The translations under genes were made by a program, and so were the position numbers. This document shows positions 9,052 to 20,107 of a stretch of DNA of 64,000 nt, in pieces. This DNA comes from an uncultured Oscillospiraceae bacterium (GTDB lineage: Bacteria; Bacillota; Clostridia; Oscillospirales; Oscillospiraceae). Every line of letters begins with the position of its first letter. Positions within the stretch are counted from its first letter, which is position 1. The notes beneath the pieces were generated by a model. That model saw only the letters and a list, made by a program, of their open reading frames with translations. It did not search any database and was not told where the DNA came from. The stretch spans positions 1-64,000 of the forward strand of contig CATKZP010000003.1 in assembly GCA_949841355.1 (NCBI GenBank). Direction: 5' to 3'.

Positions 9052-9750
9052 GTGGCGTCTAAGGGAGTGGGCAGCATTCACACCGGCCACCGCCAGCGGG
9101 TCAGGGCGGAGTTTTTGGAGCACGGCCTCAGCGGCCTGCCCGACCACAAGGTGCTGGAGCTGCTGCTGTTCTACGCCATTCCCCAGGGGGACGTAAACCC
9201 CCTGGCCCACCGGCTGGTAGATCACTTCGGTTCGCTGGCCGGGGTGTTTCACGCCACCTATGAACAGCTGCTGGAGGTAAAGGGCATCGGGCCCAATACC
9301 GCCATACTTCTCCAGCTCATCCCCGCCGCCTCCGCCCAATATATGCGGCAAAGCGCCAGCTTTGACGGCCAAATCGTAGACATCTGGCAGCTTAAAGAGC
9401 TGTTGGAACCCTATTTTTTCGGTCAGCGGGATGAATTGGCCTATCTGGTGTGTATGGACGGCAAGAGTAAGCTGCTGGCCGCCAAAAAGCTGGGGGAGGG
9501 CGTGGTGGACGCCGTACACATCGCCACCCGCAAGGTGCTTCAGGCCGCGCTGACGTGCAATGCCAGTCGGGTGGTGCTGGCCCACAACCACGTATCCGGG
9601 GTGGCCGTCCCGTCCCAGGCGGACGTGGACACCACTCTGCGGCTGAGGCGGGTGCTGGCCGAGGCGGGCATCACCCTGGAGGACCACCTGATTTTTGCCG
9701 GGGGCGACATGGTTTCCATGGCGGAATCGGGGCTGCTCCGGGACCGGTAA
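9052..9750 (+). CDS. radC: RadC family JAB-domain protein
   Basis: A 232-residue protein. The N-terminal part has a helix-hairpin-helix region (LLEVKGIGPNTAILL), and the C-terminal part is the JAB/MPN+ metalloprotease-like domain with the metal-binding signature LAHNHVSGVAVPSQADVD at about residues 175-192. RadC is widespread but its function is unsettled; a DNA-repair role was proposed from early genetics and later doubted. The GTG start follows GGGGAGAGG and a good promoter. A bidirectional terminator separates it from the convergent ppdK gene. Confidence 0.9.
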   Translation: MASKGVGSIHTGHRQRVRAEFLEHGLSGLPDHKVLELLLFYAIPQGDVNPLAHRLVDHFGSLAGVFHATYEQLLEVKGIGPNTAILLQLIPAASAQYMRQSASFDGQIVDIWQLKELLEPYFFGQRDELAYLVCMDGKSKLLAAKKLGEGVVDAVHIATRKVLQAALTCNASRVVLAHNHVSGVAVPSQADVDTTLRLRRVLAEAGITLEDHLIFAGGDMVSMAESGLLRDR

Positions 9751-9833
9751 TACCAAAACATCCGCTGGTCCTTTTGCTTTTTCTCTTTGTCACGCAATCC
9801 ACACCGTTTCGATGAACGCAGCGTGCCCTGGAT

Positions 9834-9875
9834 AAAAAAGAGACCTCGCATCGTGAGATGCGAGGTCTCTTTTTT
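9834..9875. terminator. Bidirectional terminator between radC and ppdK
   Basis: A 14-bp stem (9839-9852 with 9857-9870) with A6 on the left and T6 on the right, so it ends both convergent transcripts. Confidence 0.92.
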
Positions 9876-9900
9876 GCCCTACGACAGAAGCGGCTGGTGC

Positions 9901-12528
<2,628 letters not shown>

Positions 12529-12593
12529 GATACATTCCTCCAATTTTATCGGATGTGCAGGGATAGATGCTGGGATAGGAGTCTGATGAGAAT

Positions 12594-12622
12594 ATTTTAG
12601 CAGAATACACAAGAATGGTCAA
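12594..12622 (-). promoter_or_regulatory. Sigma-A promoter of ppdK
   Basis: On the minus strand TTGACC (12617-12622) and TAAAAT (12594-12599) are separated by 17 bases, about 65 bases before the start codon. Confidence 0.75.
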
Positions 12623-12762
12623 GTAAGACTTGCCTGTCTTTTCAATTTTTCCCATAGTCTGCGCCGCCGCACGGCGCAGATGTGAATTTTTACAAAAATG
12701 AGGCTTTGATATCCGCTAAACCTGTTTTGTGCAATAAAATTTTGCGTCCATGTCGAAAACTA

Positions 12763-12790
12763 TTGACAAAAACCGCCTTTGTGCTATGCT
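12763..12790 (+). promoter_or_regulatory. Sigma-A promoter of glnA
   Basis: TTGACA (12763-12768) and TATGCT (12785-12790) with a 16-base spacer. The leader of about 70 bases holds a short hairpin GGCGT/ACGCC but no riboswitch that I recognise. Confidence 0.65.
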
Positions 12791-12867
12791 GAAAGCGAAA
12801 AACGCGAATAGAGGCGTTTGGGACGCCGCGGGCGGGAGCCTTCGGCGCAGGAAAGGAGAGGCCGGTC

Positions 12868-14199
12868 ATGGGATATACCAAAGAAGATATCGTGCGCATG
12901 GTGAGGGAGGAGGACGTAAAGTTCATCCGAATGCAGTTTACGGACATATTTGGGCAGCTGAAAAACGTGGCCATCACCGCCTCCCAGATTGAGAAGGCGG
13001 TGAACAATCAGATCATGCTGGACGGCTCGTCCATCGAGGGCTTTGTGCGCATCAACGAGTCCGACCAGTACCTCTACCCCGATCTGGACAGCTTTGTCAT
13101 CTTCCCCTGGGAGCCCCAGCACGCCAAGGTGGCCCGGCTGATCTGCGACGTCCACAACCCGGACGGCTCCTCCTTTGTAGGCGATCCCCGGGGGGTGCTG
13201 GAGCGGGTGCTGGAAAAGGCCCGCGCCATGGGCTACGACACCTTCAACGTGGGCCCCGAGGCGGAGTTCTTCCTGTTTCAAACCGACGAGGACGGCAAGC
13301 CCACCACCAAGACCAACGACGAGGCGGGCTATTTCGACCTGGGCCCTCTGGACCACGGCGAGCCCACCCGGCGGCGCATCTGTCTGGCGCTGGAGCAGAT
13401 GGGGTATGAGATCGAGGCGTCCCACCACGAGGTGGCCCCGGGGCAGCACGAGATCGACTTCAAGTACGCCCCCGCCCTGGACTGCGCCGACAAGATCATG
13501 ACATTCAAGCTGGCGGTCAAGACCATCGCCCAGCGAGACAATCTTCATGCCACCTTCATGCCCAAGCCCATTTACGGCTTGGCGGGCAATGGAATGCACA
13601 CCAACATGTCCTTGTTCCGGGACGGGAAAAACGTGTTCTACGATGAAAAAGGGGAGAAGGGGCTGTCCAAGGAGTGCTATTCCTTCATCGCGGGCGTGCT
13701 GTGCCACATGAAGGGGATGTGCGCCATCACCAACCCCCTGGTGAACTCCTACAAGCGGCTGGTGCCCGGCTATGAGGCCCCCTGCTACATGGCCTGGTCG
13801 GCCTCCAACCGCTCCACCCTCATCCGCATCCCGGCCAGCCGAGGCCAGGGCACCCGGGTGGAGCTGCGCTGTCCCGATCCGGCCTGCAATCCCTACCTAA
13901 CCCTGGCGGTGTGCCTGGCGGCGGGGCTGGACGGCATCGCCAAGGGGCTGACCCCGCCCCCCGAGGTCACTGAGAACATCTTCGCCATGACCCCCGCCAC
14001 CCGGAAGCGCCGGGGCATCGAGGCCCTGCCCGGCTCCCTGGAGGAGGCGCTGGCGGCCATGCGCAAGGACAAGCTGGTGATGTCGGTGCTGGGCCAGCAC
14101 GTCACCAGCCAGTACATCGCCGGCAAGGAGGCGGAGTGGGACGAGTACCGCACCCGCGTATCCTCCTGGGAGCGGGATAAGTATATCATCAACTACTGA
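12868..14199 (+). CDS. glnA: Glutamine synthetase, type I (alpha)
   Basis: Makes glutamine from glutamate, ammonia and ATP, the main ammonium-assimilation step. The 443-residue length and motifs fit [11 protein letters not shown] at about 50, GPEAEFFLF, the ATP-site [11 protein letters not shown] region, the [17 protein letters not shown] stretch and the [15 protein letters not shown] segment. The loop where GSI-beta enzymes carry the adenylylated tyrosine reads [10 protein letters not shown] here, with no tyrosine, which agrees with the alpha type that is controlled by feedback and GlnR-like regulators rather than adenylylation. AAAGGAGAGG precedes the ATG. It has its own promoter and is followed two bases later by a NUDIX gene. 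Confidence 0.97.
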   Translation: MGYTKEDIVRMVREEDVKFIRMQFTDIFGQLKNVAITASQIEKAVNNQIMLDGSSIEGFVRINESDQYLYPDLDSFVIFPWEPQHAKVARLICDVHNPDGSSFVGDPRGVLERVLEKARAMGYDTFNVGPEAEFFLFQTDEDGKPTTKTNDEAGYFDLGPLDHGEPTRRRICLALEQMGYEIEASHHEVAPGQHEIDFKYAPALDCADKIMTFKLAVKTIAQRDNLHATFMPKPIYGLAGNGMHTNMSLFRDGKNVFYDEKGEKGLSKECYSFIAGVLCHMKGMCAITNPLVNSYKRLVPGYEAPCYMAWSASNRSTLIRIPASRGQGTRVELRCPDPACNPYLTLAVCLAAGLDGIAKGLTPPPEVTENIFAMTPATRKRRGIEALPGSLEEALAAMRKDKLVMSVLGQHVTSQYIAGKEAEWDEYRTRVSSWERDKYIINY

Positions 14200-14200
14200 A

Positions 14201-14695
14201 ATGGATATTTCCTATAAAACTGAGGGGGAAAAGTTCAATTACAGAGTTTGCGCGCTCATGATTTCCGACGGCAGAATACTGGCAATGCGGGATGAGCGCT
14301 CCCCCTATTTTTACCTTCCCGGCGGCAGGGTCAAGCTGGGCGAGACGGCGGAAGCCGCTGTGCTCCGGGAGGTTTGGGAGGAGCTGGAAATCGAGGCAGA
14401 GATCGTCCGCCCGCTCTGGCTGAACCAAGCGTTTTTTACGGAGGACGTGGACCGTTTAAGGTATCATGAGCTGTGCGTCTATTTTTTGATGGATGTCTCC
14501 CATGCGGGGCTTCGCTCAAGAGGGGATCGGTTCACCCGGCGTGAGGGAACGCACACCCATGATTTTGAATGGCTGGAATTTGACCGGCTCAAAAAGGAGT
14601 ACTTTTACCCGCTGTTTTTAAAAGAGGACATCTTTCATCTGCCGGAGGAATTCACGATTCGCGAGGAATTCACGATTCGCGTGGAGGCCGAATAG
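14201..14695 (+). CDS. NUDIX hydrolase with an atypical NUDIX box
   Basis: A 164-residue protein that would hydrolyse a nucleoside diphosphate linked to another group. The NUDIX box spans about residues 42-64: GRVKLGE then REVWEELEI. In the consensus GX5EX7REUXEEXGU the final Gly is Glu here, while all four metal-binding glutamates are kept. The C-terminus carries a six-residue direct repeat, EEFTIR twice, from an 18-bp tandem duplication at 14645-14680. The start lies directly after glnA with no good ribosome site of its own, so it may depend on translation of glnA. The substrate is unknown. Confidence 0.8.
   Translation: MDISYKTEGEKFNYRVCALMISDGRILAMRDERSPYFYLPGGRVKLGETAEAAVLREVWEELEIEAEIVRPLWLNQAFFTEDVDRLRYHELCVYFLMDVSHAGLRSRGDRFTRREGTHTHDFEWLEFDRLKKEYFYPLFLKEDIFHLPEEFTIREEFTIRVEAE
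14645..14680 (+). repeat. 18-bp perfect tandem duplication
   Basis: GAGGAATTCACGATTCGC occurs at 14645-14662 and again at 14663-14680. It keeps the frame and adds six residues near the C-terminus of the NUDIX protein. Two exact copies suggest a recent slippage event. Confidence 0.9.
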
Positions 14696-14743
14696 GCCGC
14701 CGCCCCCGGACCGTCCGCATTTCTGGTTTCATACCGCGCCGGC

Positions 14744-14787
14744 AAAGCGCATACGCTTTCCCATAAGGAGGGGAGCGTATGCGCTTT
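14744..14787 (+). promoter_or_regulatory. Hairpin that encloses the dapF ribosome site and start codon
   Basis: AAAGCGCATACGCT (14744-14757) pairs perfectly with AGCGTATGCGCTTT (14774-14787). The right arm contains the ATG of dapF (14779-14781), and AAGGAGGGG (14765-14773) is held in the loop and lower stem, which can extend by U-G and C-G pairs. In the messenger this would hide both translation signals, so it is a candidate for translational control. The stem is directly seen; regulation is inference. Confidence 0.65.
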
Positions 14788-15573
14788 ACTAAAATGCACG
14801 GTCTGGGGAACGACTATATCTTCCTCAACTGTATGGACGGGATGCCGGACGATCTGCCCGGGCTGTCCCGCCGCTTGTCCCACCGCCACTTTGGCGTGGG
14901 CGGAGACGGCATCATCTGCGTGTGTCCGTCGAAGCGGGCGGATTTTCAAATGCGGATGTTCAACGCCGACGGCTCCGAGGGGGCCATGTGCGGCAACGGC
15001 ATCCGCTGCTTCGGCAAATACGTCCACGACAAGGGGCTGACGGACAAACGCCACCTGACCATTGAGACCGGGGCGGGGGAGCGGGAGCTGTCCCTGATCC
15101 TTGAAAACGGCGCTGTGACGGGCGCGGCGGTGGGGATGGGCGTGCCCGTTCTGGGGGACGCCGTGCCGCTGGTGCTGGACGGGCGGGCGTACACAGCCAT
15201 CCCCGTGTCCATGGGCAATCCCCACGCGGTGATGGAGGCGGACGACCCCGCCGCCCTGGACCTGGAGATTTTGGGGCCGCTGGCGGAGCGAAACCCCGCC
15301 TTTCCCGGCGGGGTGAACGCGGAGTTCATCCGGGTGCTGAACCGGCGGGAGCTGCAAATGCGGGTGTGGGAGCGGGGGAGCGGCGAGACCATGGCCTGCG
15401 GCACCGGGGCGTGCGCGTCGGCCTGCGCCATGATGGCCGCGGGGAAGCTGGACCGGGCGGCGGCGGTCCATCTGGCCGGCGGGGACCTGAACGTCCGCTG
15501 GGATGAGAAATCCGGCCAAATGTTCATGACCGGCCCCGCCGTCACGGTATTTGATGGCGAAACTGCCGATTGA
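14779..15573 (+). CDS. dapF: Diaminopimelate epimerase
   Basis: Converts LL- to meso-diaminopimelate, the last step before peptidoglycan or lysine, without a cofactor. The 264-residue protein has both catalytic cysteines in their motifs: MCGNGIRC (Cys71) and MACGTGACAS (about Cys207), plus the N-terminal MHGLGNDYIF and the FGVGGDG stretch. ATG 14779 follows AAGGAGGGG. The translation start lies in a strong hairpin. dapL, the preceding step in the pathway, follows 58 bases downstream and is probably in the same operon. Confidence 0.97.
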   Translation: MRFTKMHGLGNDYIFLNCMDGMPDDLPGLSRRLSHRHFGVGGDGIICVCPSKRADFQMRMFNADGSEGAMCGNGIRCFGKYVHDKGLTDKRHLTIETGAGERELSLILENGAVTGAAVGMGVPVLGDAVPLVLDGRAYTAIPVSMGNPHAVMEADDPAALDLEILGPLAERNPAFPGGVNAEFIRVLNRRELQMRVWERGSGETMACGTGACASACAMMAAGKLDRAAAVHLAGGDLNVRWDEKSGQMFMTGPAVTVFDGETAD

Positions 15574-15631
15574 CCAAGACGGGGCGGCTGATGTAAAATA
15601 GTTTAACTCAATGAAGTAAGGAGTGGTCCCC

Positions 15632-16855
15632 ATGGCCCACATCAATCAAAATTTCCAAAAGCTCCCCGGCGGCTACCTGTTTCCGGAGATCGGCCGCCGC
15701 GTGCGCGCCTTTTCCGCCCAGAACCCGCCCATGCCCCTCATCCGCCTGGGCATTGGCGACGTGACCCAGCCCCTGGCCCCCGCGGTGGTGGACGCCATGG
15801 TGAAGGCGTCCCGCGAGATGGGGGTCAAGGAGACCTTCCGGGGCTACTGCGAGGAGACCTGCTGCGCCTACGACTTCCTGCGCTTTGCCATCCGGGACTC
15901 CTACAAGGAGCGGGGGGTGGACATCGGTGACGACGAGATTTTCGTATCCGACGGGGCCAAGACCGACTGCGGCAGCATCGGAGACATCTTTTCTGCGGAC
16001 AACGTGGTGGCGGTGTGCGACCCAGTTTACCCCGTCTACGTGGACACCAGCGCCATGGCGGGCCGGGCCGGGGACTTCGACGGGGAGAAGTGGACGGACC
16101 TGGTGTACCTGCCCTGCACGGCGGACAACGGCTTTTTCCCCAGCCTGCCCGAAGGGGACAGGGCGCCCGACCTCATCTACCTCTGCTCCCCCAACAACCC
16201 CACCGGCGCGGCGGCCAGTTATGACCAGCTCAAGGTGTGGGTGGACTACGCCAACGCCCACGGCAGCGTGATCCTCTTCGACTCCGCCTACGAGGCGTTC
16301 ATCACCGAGCCGGGCATCCCCCACAGCATTTTCGAGGTGGAGGGCGCCAAGACCTGCGCCATCGAGTTCCGCTCCTTCTCCAAGTCCGCGGGGTTCACCG
16401 GCACCCGCTGCGCCTACACCGTCATCCCCAAGGCGCTGGAGCGGGAGGGCGTGTCCCTCCGGGCCCTGTGGAACCGCCGCCAGGGCAGCAAGTTCAACGG
16501 CGTGCCCTACGTCATCCAGCGGGCGGCGGAGGCGGCGCTCTCCCCCGAGGGCAGGGCCCAGACCAAGCTGGCCATCGACTACTACCTGAACAACGCCAAG
16601 GTCATCCGGGAGGGACTGACCGCCGCGGGACTGACGGTATACGGCGGGGTGAACGCCCCCTACCTGTGGGTCAAAACCCCCGGCGGCGTCCCGTCCTGGG
16701 ACTTCTTCGACCTGCTGCTGAAGCGGGCCTGCGTGGTCACCACCCCCGGCGCGGGCTTCGGCCCCAGCGGGGAGGGCTACATCCGCATCACCGCCTTTGG
16801 GGACGCGGACGCCACAAAGGAGGCGGTCCAGCGCATCGTCTCCGTGCTGAAATAA
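15632..16855 (+). CDS. dapL: LL-diaminopimelate aminotransferase
   Basis: PLP enzyme that converts tetrahydrodipicolinate directly to LL-diaminopimelate, bypassing the acylated intermediates; typical of many Clostridia. Fold-type I features: SPNNPTGAA at about 188, the DSAYEAFI aspartate region and the PLP lysine in FRSFSKSAGFTGTR (about Lys251). The 407-residue length fits. ATG 15632 is chosen because AAGGAG lies at 15618-15623; GTG 15623 overlaps it. The presence of DapL with dapF, and of asd, dapA and dapB elsewhere in the window, explains the full route to meso-diaminopimelate. Confidence 0.96.
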   Translation: MAHINQNFQKLPGGYLFPEIGRRVRAFSAQNPPMPLIRLGIGDVTQPLAPAVVDAMVKASREMGVKETFRGYCEETCCAYDFLRFAIRDSYKERGVDIGDDEIFVSDGAKTDCGSIGDIFSADNVVAVCDPVYPVYVDTSAMAGRAGDFDGEKWTDLVYLPCTADNGFFPSLPEGDRAPDLIYLCSPNNPTGAAASYDQLKVWVDYANAHGSVILFDSAYEAFITEPGIPHSIFEVEGAKTCAIEFRSFSKSAGFTGTRCAYTVIPKALEREGVSLRALWNRRQGSKFNGVPYVIQRAAEAALSPEGRAQTKLAIDYYLNNAKVIREGLTAAGLTVYGGVNAPYLWVKTPGGVPSWDFFDLLLKRACVVTTPGAGFGPSGEGYIRITAFGDADATKEAVQRIVSVLK

Positions 16856-16872
16856 TCAAAATAGAAAATGTG

Positions 16873-16913
16873 AAAAATCCGCCTGCCGGGCTCTCCGGCG
16901 GGCGGATTTTTTT
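16873..16913 (+). terminator. Terminator after dapL
   Basis: AAATCCGCC...CCGG pairs with CCGG...GGCGGATTT and is followed by a T-run ending at 16913. Confidence 0.9.
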
Positions 16914-16925
16914 GGCTGCGCGCTG

Positions 16926-16954
16926 GAATATTGGGGGACACGCCCTCATAGGAT
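16926..16954 (+). promoter_or_regulatory. Candidate sigma-E promoter of the spoIIIA operon
   Basis: GAATATT (16926-16932) and CATAGGAT (16947-16954) with 14 bases between them match the sigma-E form KMATATT-N14-15-CATACAHT well. spoIIIA operons are expressed in the mother cell under sigma-E, so both position and family knowledge support this. Confidence 0.65.
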
Positions 16955-16979
16955 TGGGGTAACGAAGGCGGTGAACGGT

Positions 16980-17882
16980 ATGGACGAAAGAAAACCCTGG
17001 CAGCAGGCGGCGGCGGTGCTGCCCGCATCCCTGCGCGCCGGCCTGCGCGCCCTGGGAGAGGACAGGCTGGCGGGGGCGGAGGAATTCCGGCTGCGCCGGG
17101 GCTATCCCATGACGGTCCTCCTCCCGGAGGGGGAGGCGGAGGCGGGCGGTCCCCCGGTGGGGGAGGAGGCGCTGCGGCAGGTGGTGGAGAACGCCACCCA
17201 GTGCTCCGCCCACACGGCGCTGGACCGGGTGCGGCAGGGCTTTGTCACCCTGCGGGGCGGGCACCGGGTTGGCCTGTGCGGCACGGTGGTGCGTCAGGAG
17301 GACCGGATTGTCACCCTGCGGGAGCTGTCCTCCCTGTCCGTCCGGGTGGCCCGGGGAGTGACCGGCCCGGCGCGGCCTCTGCTTCCCCAGCTGATGGCGG
17401 GCGGGCGGCCCCTGAGCACCCTGATCGTGGCCCCTCCGGGAGCGGGCAAGACCACGCTGCTGCGGGACCTGGTGCGGGCGCTGTCCGACGGGGAGGGGGG
17501 CGCGCCGCAGCGCGTGTGCGTGGCGGACGAGCGGGGGGAGATCGCTGCATTGTGGCGGGGGGAGCCCCAGCTGTACGTGGGCCGGCACACCGACGTGCTG
17601 GACGGCTGCTCCAAGGCCGAGGGGCTGTCCATCCTCATCCGGGGGATGAACCCCCAGGCGGCGGCGGTGGACGAGCTGGGGAGTCCCGGGGACGTCCGGG
17701 CGGTGGTGGACGCGGCGGGCTGCGGCGTGGCGGTGCTGGCCACCGCCCACGGCTCGGGCCTGGACGACCTGCGCCGCCGTCCAGCCGGCCGGGAGCTGCT
17801 GAGCGCCGGGGTGTTCCGGCGGCTGGTGGTGCTGGAGCGCCGGGGCGGGGAGCGTACCGCCCGGGTGGAGGCGCTGTCATGA
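16980..17882 (+). CDS. spoIIIAA: Stage III sporulation protein AA (ATPase)
   Basis: About 300 residues. Cytoplasmic secretion-type ATPase that powers the SpoIIIA-SpoIIQ channel between mother cell and forespore. Walker A is IVAPPGAGKTTLLRDL at about residue 145-160; the downstream VADERGEIAAL and QAAAVDELG segments are the family's acidic and Walker B regions. ATG 16980 is preferred, with AAGGCGG upstream; GTG 16971 is an alternative. It is the first of eight overlapping or closely spaced spoIIIA genes behind a sigma-E-type promoter, and overlaps spoIIIAB by four bases (ATGA). Confidence 0.94.
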   Translation: MDERKPWQQAAAVLPASLRAGLRALGEDRLAGAEEFRLRRGYPMTVLLPEGEAEAGGPPVGEEALRQVVENATQCSAHTALDRVRQGFVTLRGGHRVGLCGTVVRQEDRIVTLRELSSLSVRVARGVTGPARPLLPQLMAGGRPLSTLIVAPPGAGKTTLLRDLVRALSDGEGGAPQRVCVADERGEIAALWRGEPQLYVGRHTDVLDGCSKAEGLSILIRGMNPQAAAVDELGSPGDVRAVVDAAGCGVAVLATAHGSGLDDLRRRPAGRELLSAGVFRRLVVLERRGGERTARVEALS

Positions 17883-18391
17883 CGCGGCTTTTGGGGGCGG
17901 TGCTGGTGGTGGCCGGATGCGCTGCGCTGGGCCTGCGGGCCGCGGCCCGGCTGGAGGGCCGGGTGCGGGACCTGGGGGAGCTGGCGGCGGGGCTGGACGC
18001 CCTCCAGCGGGAGCTGGGCTGGCGGCTCAGCCCCCTGCCCGACGCGATGGAGACGGCGGCGGGCGCGCTGCGCGGCCCGGCGGCCCAGTTTTTTGCCCAA
18101 TGCGCCCAGCGCGCCCGGGCGCCGGACACGCAGGCATTCCAATCGGTGTGGCGGGCGGAGCTGGACGCGGCGCCCCTCCGCCTCAAGCCGGAGGACCGGG
18201 CGCTGCTGGCCCGGCTGGGCTGCGTGCTGGGCCGGTACGACGGGGACAGCCAGCGGCGCGCGCTGGAGGAGACGGCGGCGGGCCTGCGCGCCCTACAGGG
18301 GGAGGCGGCCGGCGAGCGCAGCCGTCTGGGCCGGGTATACGGCGTGCTGGGGGTGACGGCGGGGCTGTTCGCTGCCATCCTGCTGCTGTAA
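17879..18391 (+). CDS. spoIIIAB: Stage III sporulation protein AB
   Basis: A 170-residue membrane protein of the mother-cell side of the SpoIIIA channel, related to type II secretion GspF-like components. It has an N-terminal hydrophobic segment (LLGAVLVVAGCAALGL), a helical soluble part and a C-terminal membrane segment (VLGVTAGLFAAILLL). The central QRELGWRLSPLPDAME stretch is typical of the family. Its ATG overlaps the spoIIIAA stop, implying translational coupling. Confidence 0.9.
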   Translation: MTRLLGAVLVVAGCAALGLRAAARLEGRVRDLGELAAGLDALQRELGWRLSPLPDAMETAAGALRGPAAQFFAQCAQRARAPDTQAFQSVWRAELDAAPLRLKPEDRALLARLGCVLGRYDGDSQRRALEETAAGLRALQGEAAGERSRLGRVYGVLGVTAGLFAAILLL

Positions 18392-18415
18392 TGTTAGGGT
18401 ACATAGGAGGAGAAT

Positions 18416-18610
18416 ATGGACGTGGACCTCATTTTTAAAATTGCGGCCATCGGCATTCTGGTGTCGGTGCTCAACCAGGTGCTCACCCGCTCCGGGCGGG
18501 ACGAGATGGCCACCATGACCACCCTGGTGGCGCTGGTGGTGGTGCTGATGATCGTGGTGCAGCAGATCAACGACCTGTTCACCCTGGTGAAGGGCCTGTT
18601 CGGGCTGTGA
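18416..18610 (+). CDS. spoIIIAC: Stage III sporulation protein AC
   Basis: A 64-residue integral membrane protein with two hydrophobic helices (FKIAAIGILVSVLNQVL and MTTLVALVVVLMIVVQQI) separated by SGRDEMA, the usual SpoIIIAC layout. AGGAGG lies before the ATG. It is the small membrane subunit of the channel, and its stop overlaps the GTG of spoIIIAD by four bases. Confidence 0.93.
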   Translation: MDVDLIFKIAAIGILVSVLNQVLTRSGRDEMATMTTLVALVVVLMIVVQQINDLFTLVKGLFGL

Positions 18611-18993
18611 GCGGGGTGCTGAAAATCGCGGCGGCGGCGGTGACGGCGGCGCTGTGCGCCGTGGTGGTGCGCAAGCAGTCGCCGGAGATCGCCCTCGCCC
18701 TGGGGGTGGGGGCGTGCGCGCTCATTGTGCTGTACTGCTCTGGCGCGCTGGAGGCGGTGATGGAGCTGGCGGACAAGCTGGTCCGGATGGGCGGGCTGTC
18801 CGCCCAGGTGGTGGAGCCGGTGATTAAGACGGCGGGAATCGCCATCGCCGCCCGGCTGGCCTCCGGGTTCTGCCGGGACGCCCAGGAGGGCGGGCTGGCC
18901 GAGGCGGTGGAGCTGGCGGGGACGGTGCTGGCCCTGGCCGCGGCGCTGCCGCTGATGACGGCGGTGCTGGACATGCTCACCCAGCTGCTGTAG
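18607..18993 (+). CDS. spoIIIAD: Stage III sporulation protein AD
   Basis: A 128-residue membrane protein starting at a GTG that overlaps the spoIIIAC stop. It has about four hydrophobic segments and the family-typical VIKTAGIAIAARLASGFCRDA region. With spoIIIAC and spoIIIAE it forms the membrane part of the channel. Confidence 0.92.
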   Translation: MSGVLKIAAAAVTAALCAVVVRKQSPEIALALGVGACALIVLYCSGALEAVMELADKLVRMGGLSAQVVEPVIKTAGIAIAARLASGFCRDAQEGGLAEAVELAGTVLALAAALPLMTAVLDMLTQLL

Positions 18994-19006
18994 GGGAGGG
19001 GACGGG

Positions 19007-20107
19007 ATGAGACGGAGATGGGGCGCTTGGCTGGCGCTGGCGCTGCTGGCGCTGCTGTGCCTGCCCGCCCGCGCCCTCACCGGGCAGGAGGCGCTGGAGG
19101 GGCAGGAGGAGCTGGTGGACGTGGACGCCCTGCGCCGGGCGGCTCAGGAGAGCGGCGGCGGCGCGCAGTACGGCGCCACCCTGGACCAGGGGCTGGAGAG
19201 CCTGCTGGACACGGGCACCCGGGAGCTGGGCGGCGCGCTGAGGAAGGCGGGGCGGTCGGGGGCGCTGCTGCTGGTGATTTTGATGTTCTGCGCCCTGGCG
19301 GCCTCGGTGGGAGAGGCGGAGAAGGGGAGCGTGCGCGCGGCGAGCCTGGCGGGGGCGCTGGCGGTGGCCGCGGTGGCGGCGGCGGACGTGAACTCCCTGC
19401 TGGGCATGGGCACGGGAAGCATTGAGAAAATGGCCTCCTTCGCCAACGTGCTGCTGCCCACGGCGGCCATGCTGGCGGCGGCGACAGGGGCGGTCACCGG
19501 GGCGGCGGTCCGGCAGATGGCGGCGGCGCTGTTCTGCGATTTGCTCATCGGGCTCATCGACGCCCTGCTGGTGCCCCTGCTGTACGGGTACATCGCCGTG
19601 TCGGTGGTGGAGGCGGCGCTGGAGCGGGAGGAGCTGAAGCGGATGGCGGAGCTGCTCAAGTGGACGGTGACCACCCTGATTACGGTTGTGATGACGGCCT
19701 TTGTGGGCTACCTCACCGCCAGCGGCGTGGTGGCCGGGGCGGCGGACGCGGCGGCGGTGAAGGCCGCGCGGCTGGCCATCTCGGGAGCCATCCCGGTGGT
19801 GGGGGGTATTTTGTCCGACGCGGCGGAGACGGTGCTGGCCTCGGCGGGGGTGCTGCGGGGGACGGTGGGGGTGTTCGGCATGATGACGGTGCTGGGCGTG
19901 TGCCTGCTGCCGCTGCTCCAGCTGGCGGTGCACTACCTGGCGTACAAGCTGGTGGCCGCCCTGTCCTGCGCCTTTGGCGGCGGGCCGGTGTGCACGCTGG
20001 TGGACCGGCTCAGCTCGGCCTTCGGGCTGGTGCTGGGGATGACGGGGGCGTGCTGCCTGCTGCTGCTCATCGCCCTGGTGTCCTGCGTGTCGGTGAGCGC
20101 GGCATGA
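19007..20107 (+). CDS. spoIIIAE: Stage III sporulation protein AE
   Basis: A 366-residue polytopic membrane protein with an N-terminal signal peptide ending PARA, about seven later hydrophobic segments and the family-like YGYIAVSVVEAALEREELKR region. It is the large membrane subunit of the SpoIIIA channel. GGGGAGGGG lies before the ATG. Its end overlaps the start of spoIIIAF. Base composition is extremely GC-rich here, which creates long meaningless open frames on the other strand. Confidence 0.92.
   Translation: MRRRWGAWLALALLALLCLPARALTGQEALEGQEELVDVDALRRAAQESGGGAQYGATLDQGLESLLDTGTRELGGALRKAGRSGALLLVILMFCALAASVGEAEKGSVRAASLAGALAVAAVAAADVNSLLGMGTGSIEKMASFANVLLPTAAMLAAATGAVTGAAVRQMAAALFCDLLIGLIDALLVPLLYGYIAVSVVEAALEREELKRMAELLKWTVTTLITVVMTAFVGYLTASGVVAGAADAAAVKAARLAISGAIPVVGGILSDAAETVLASAGVLRGTVGVFGMMTVLGVCLLPLLQLAVHYLAYKLVAALSCAFGGGPVCTLVDRLSSAFGLVLGMTGACCLLLLIALVSCVSVSAA

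Noticed and set aside
12681-12694. GlnR/TnrA-like box TGTGA...TTACA before glnA
   Set aside because: The half-sites are four bases apart rather than the required seven, and the site is about 70 bases upstream of the -35.
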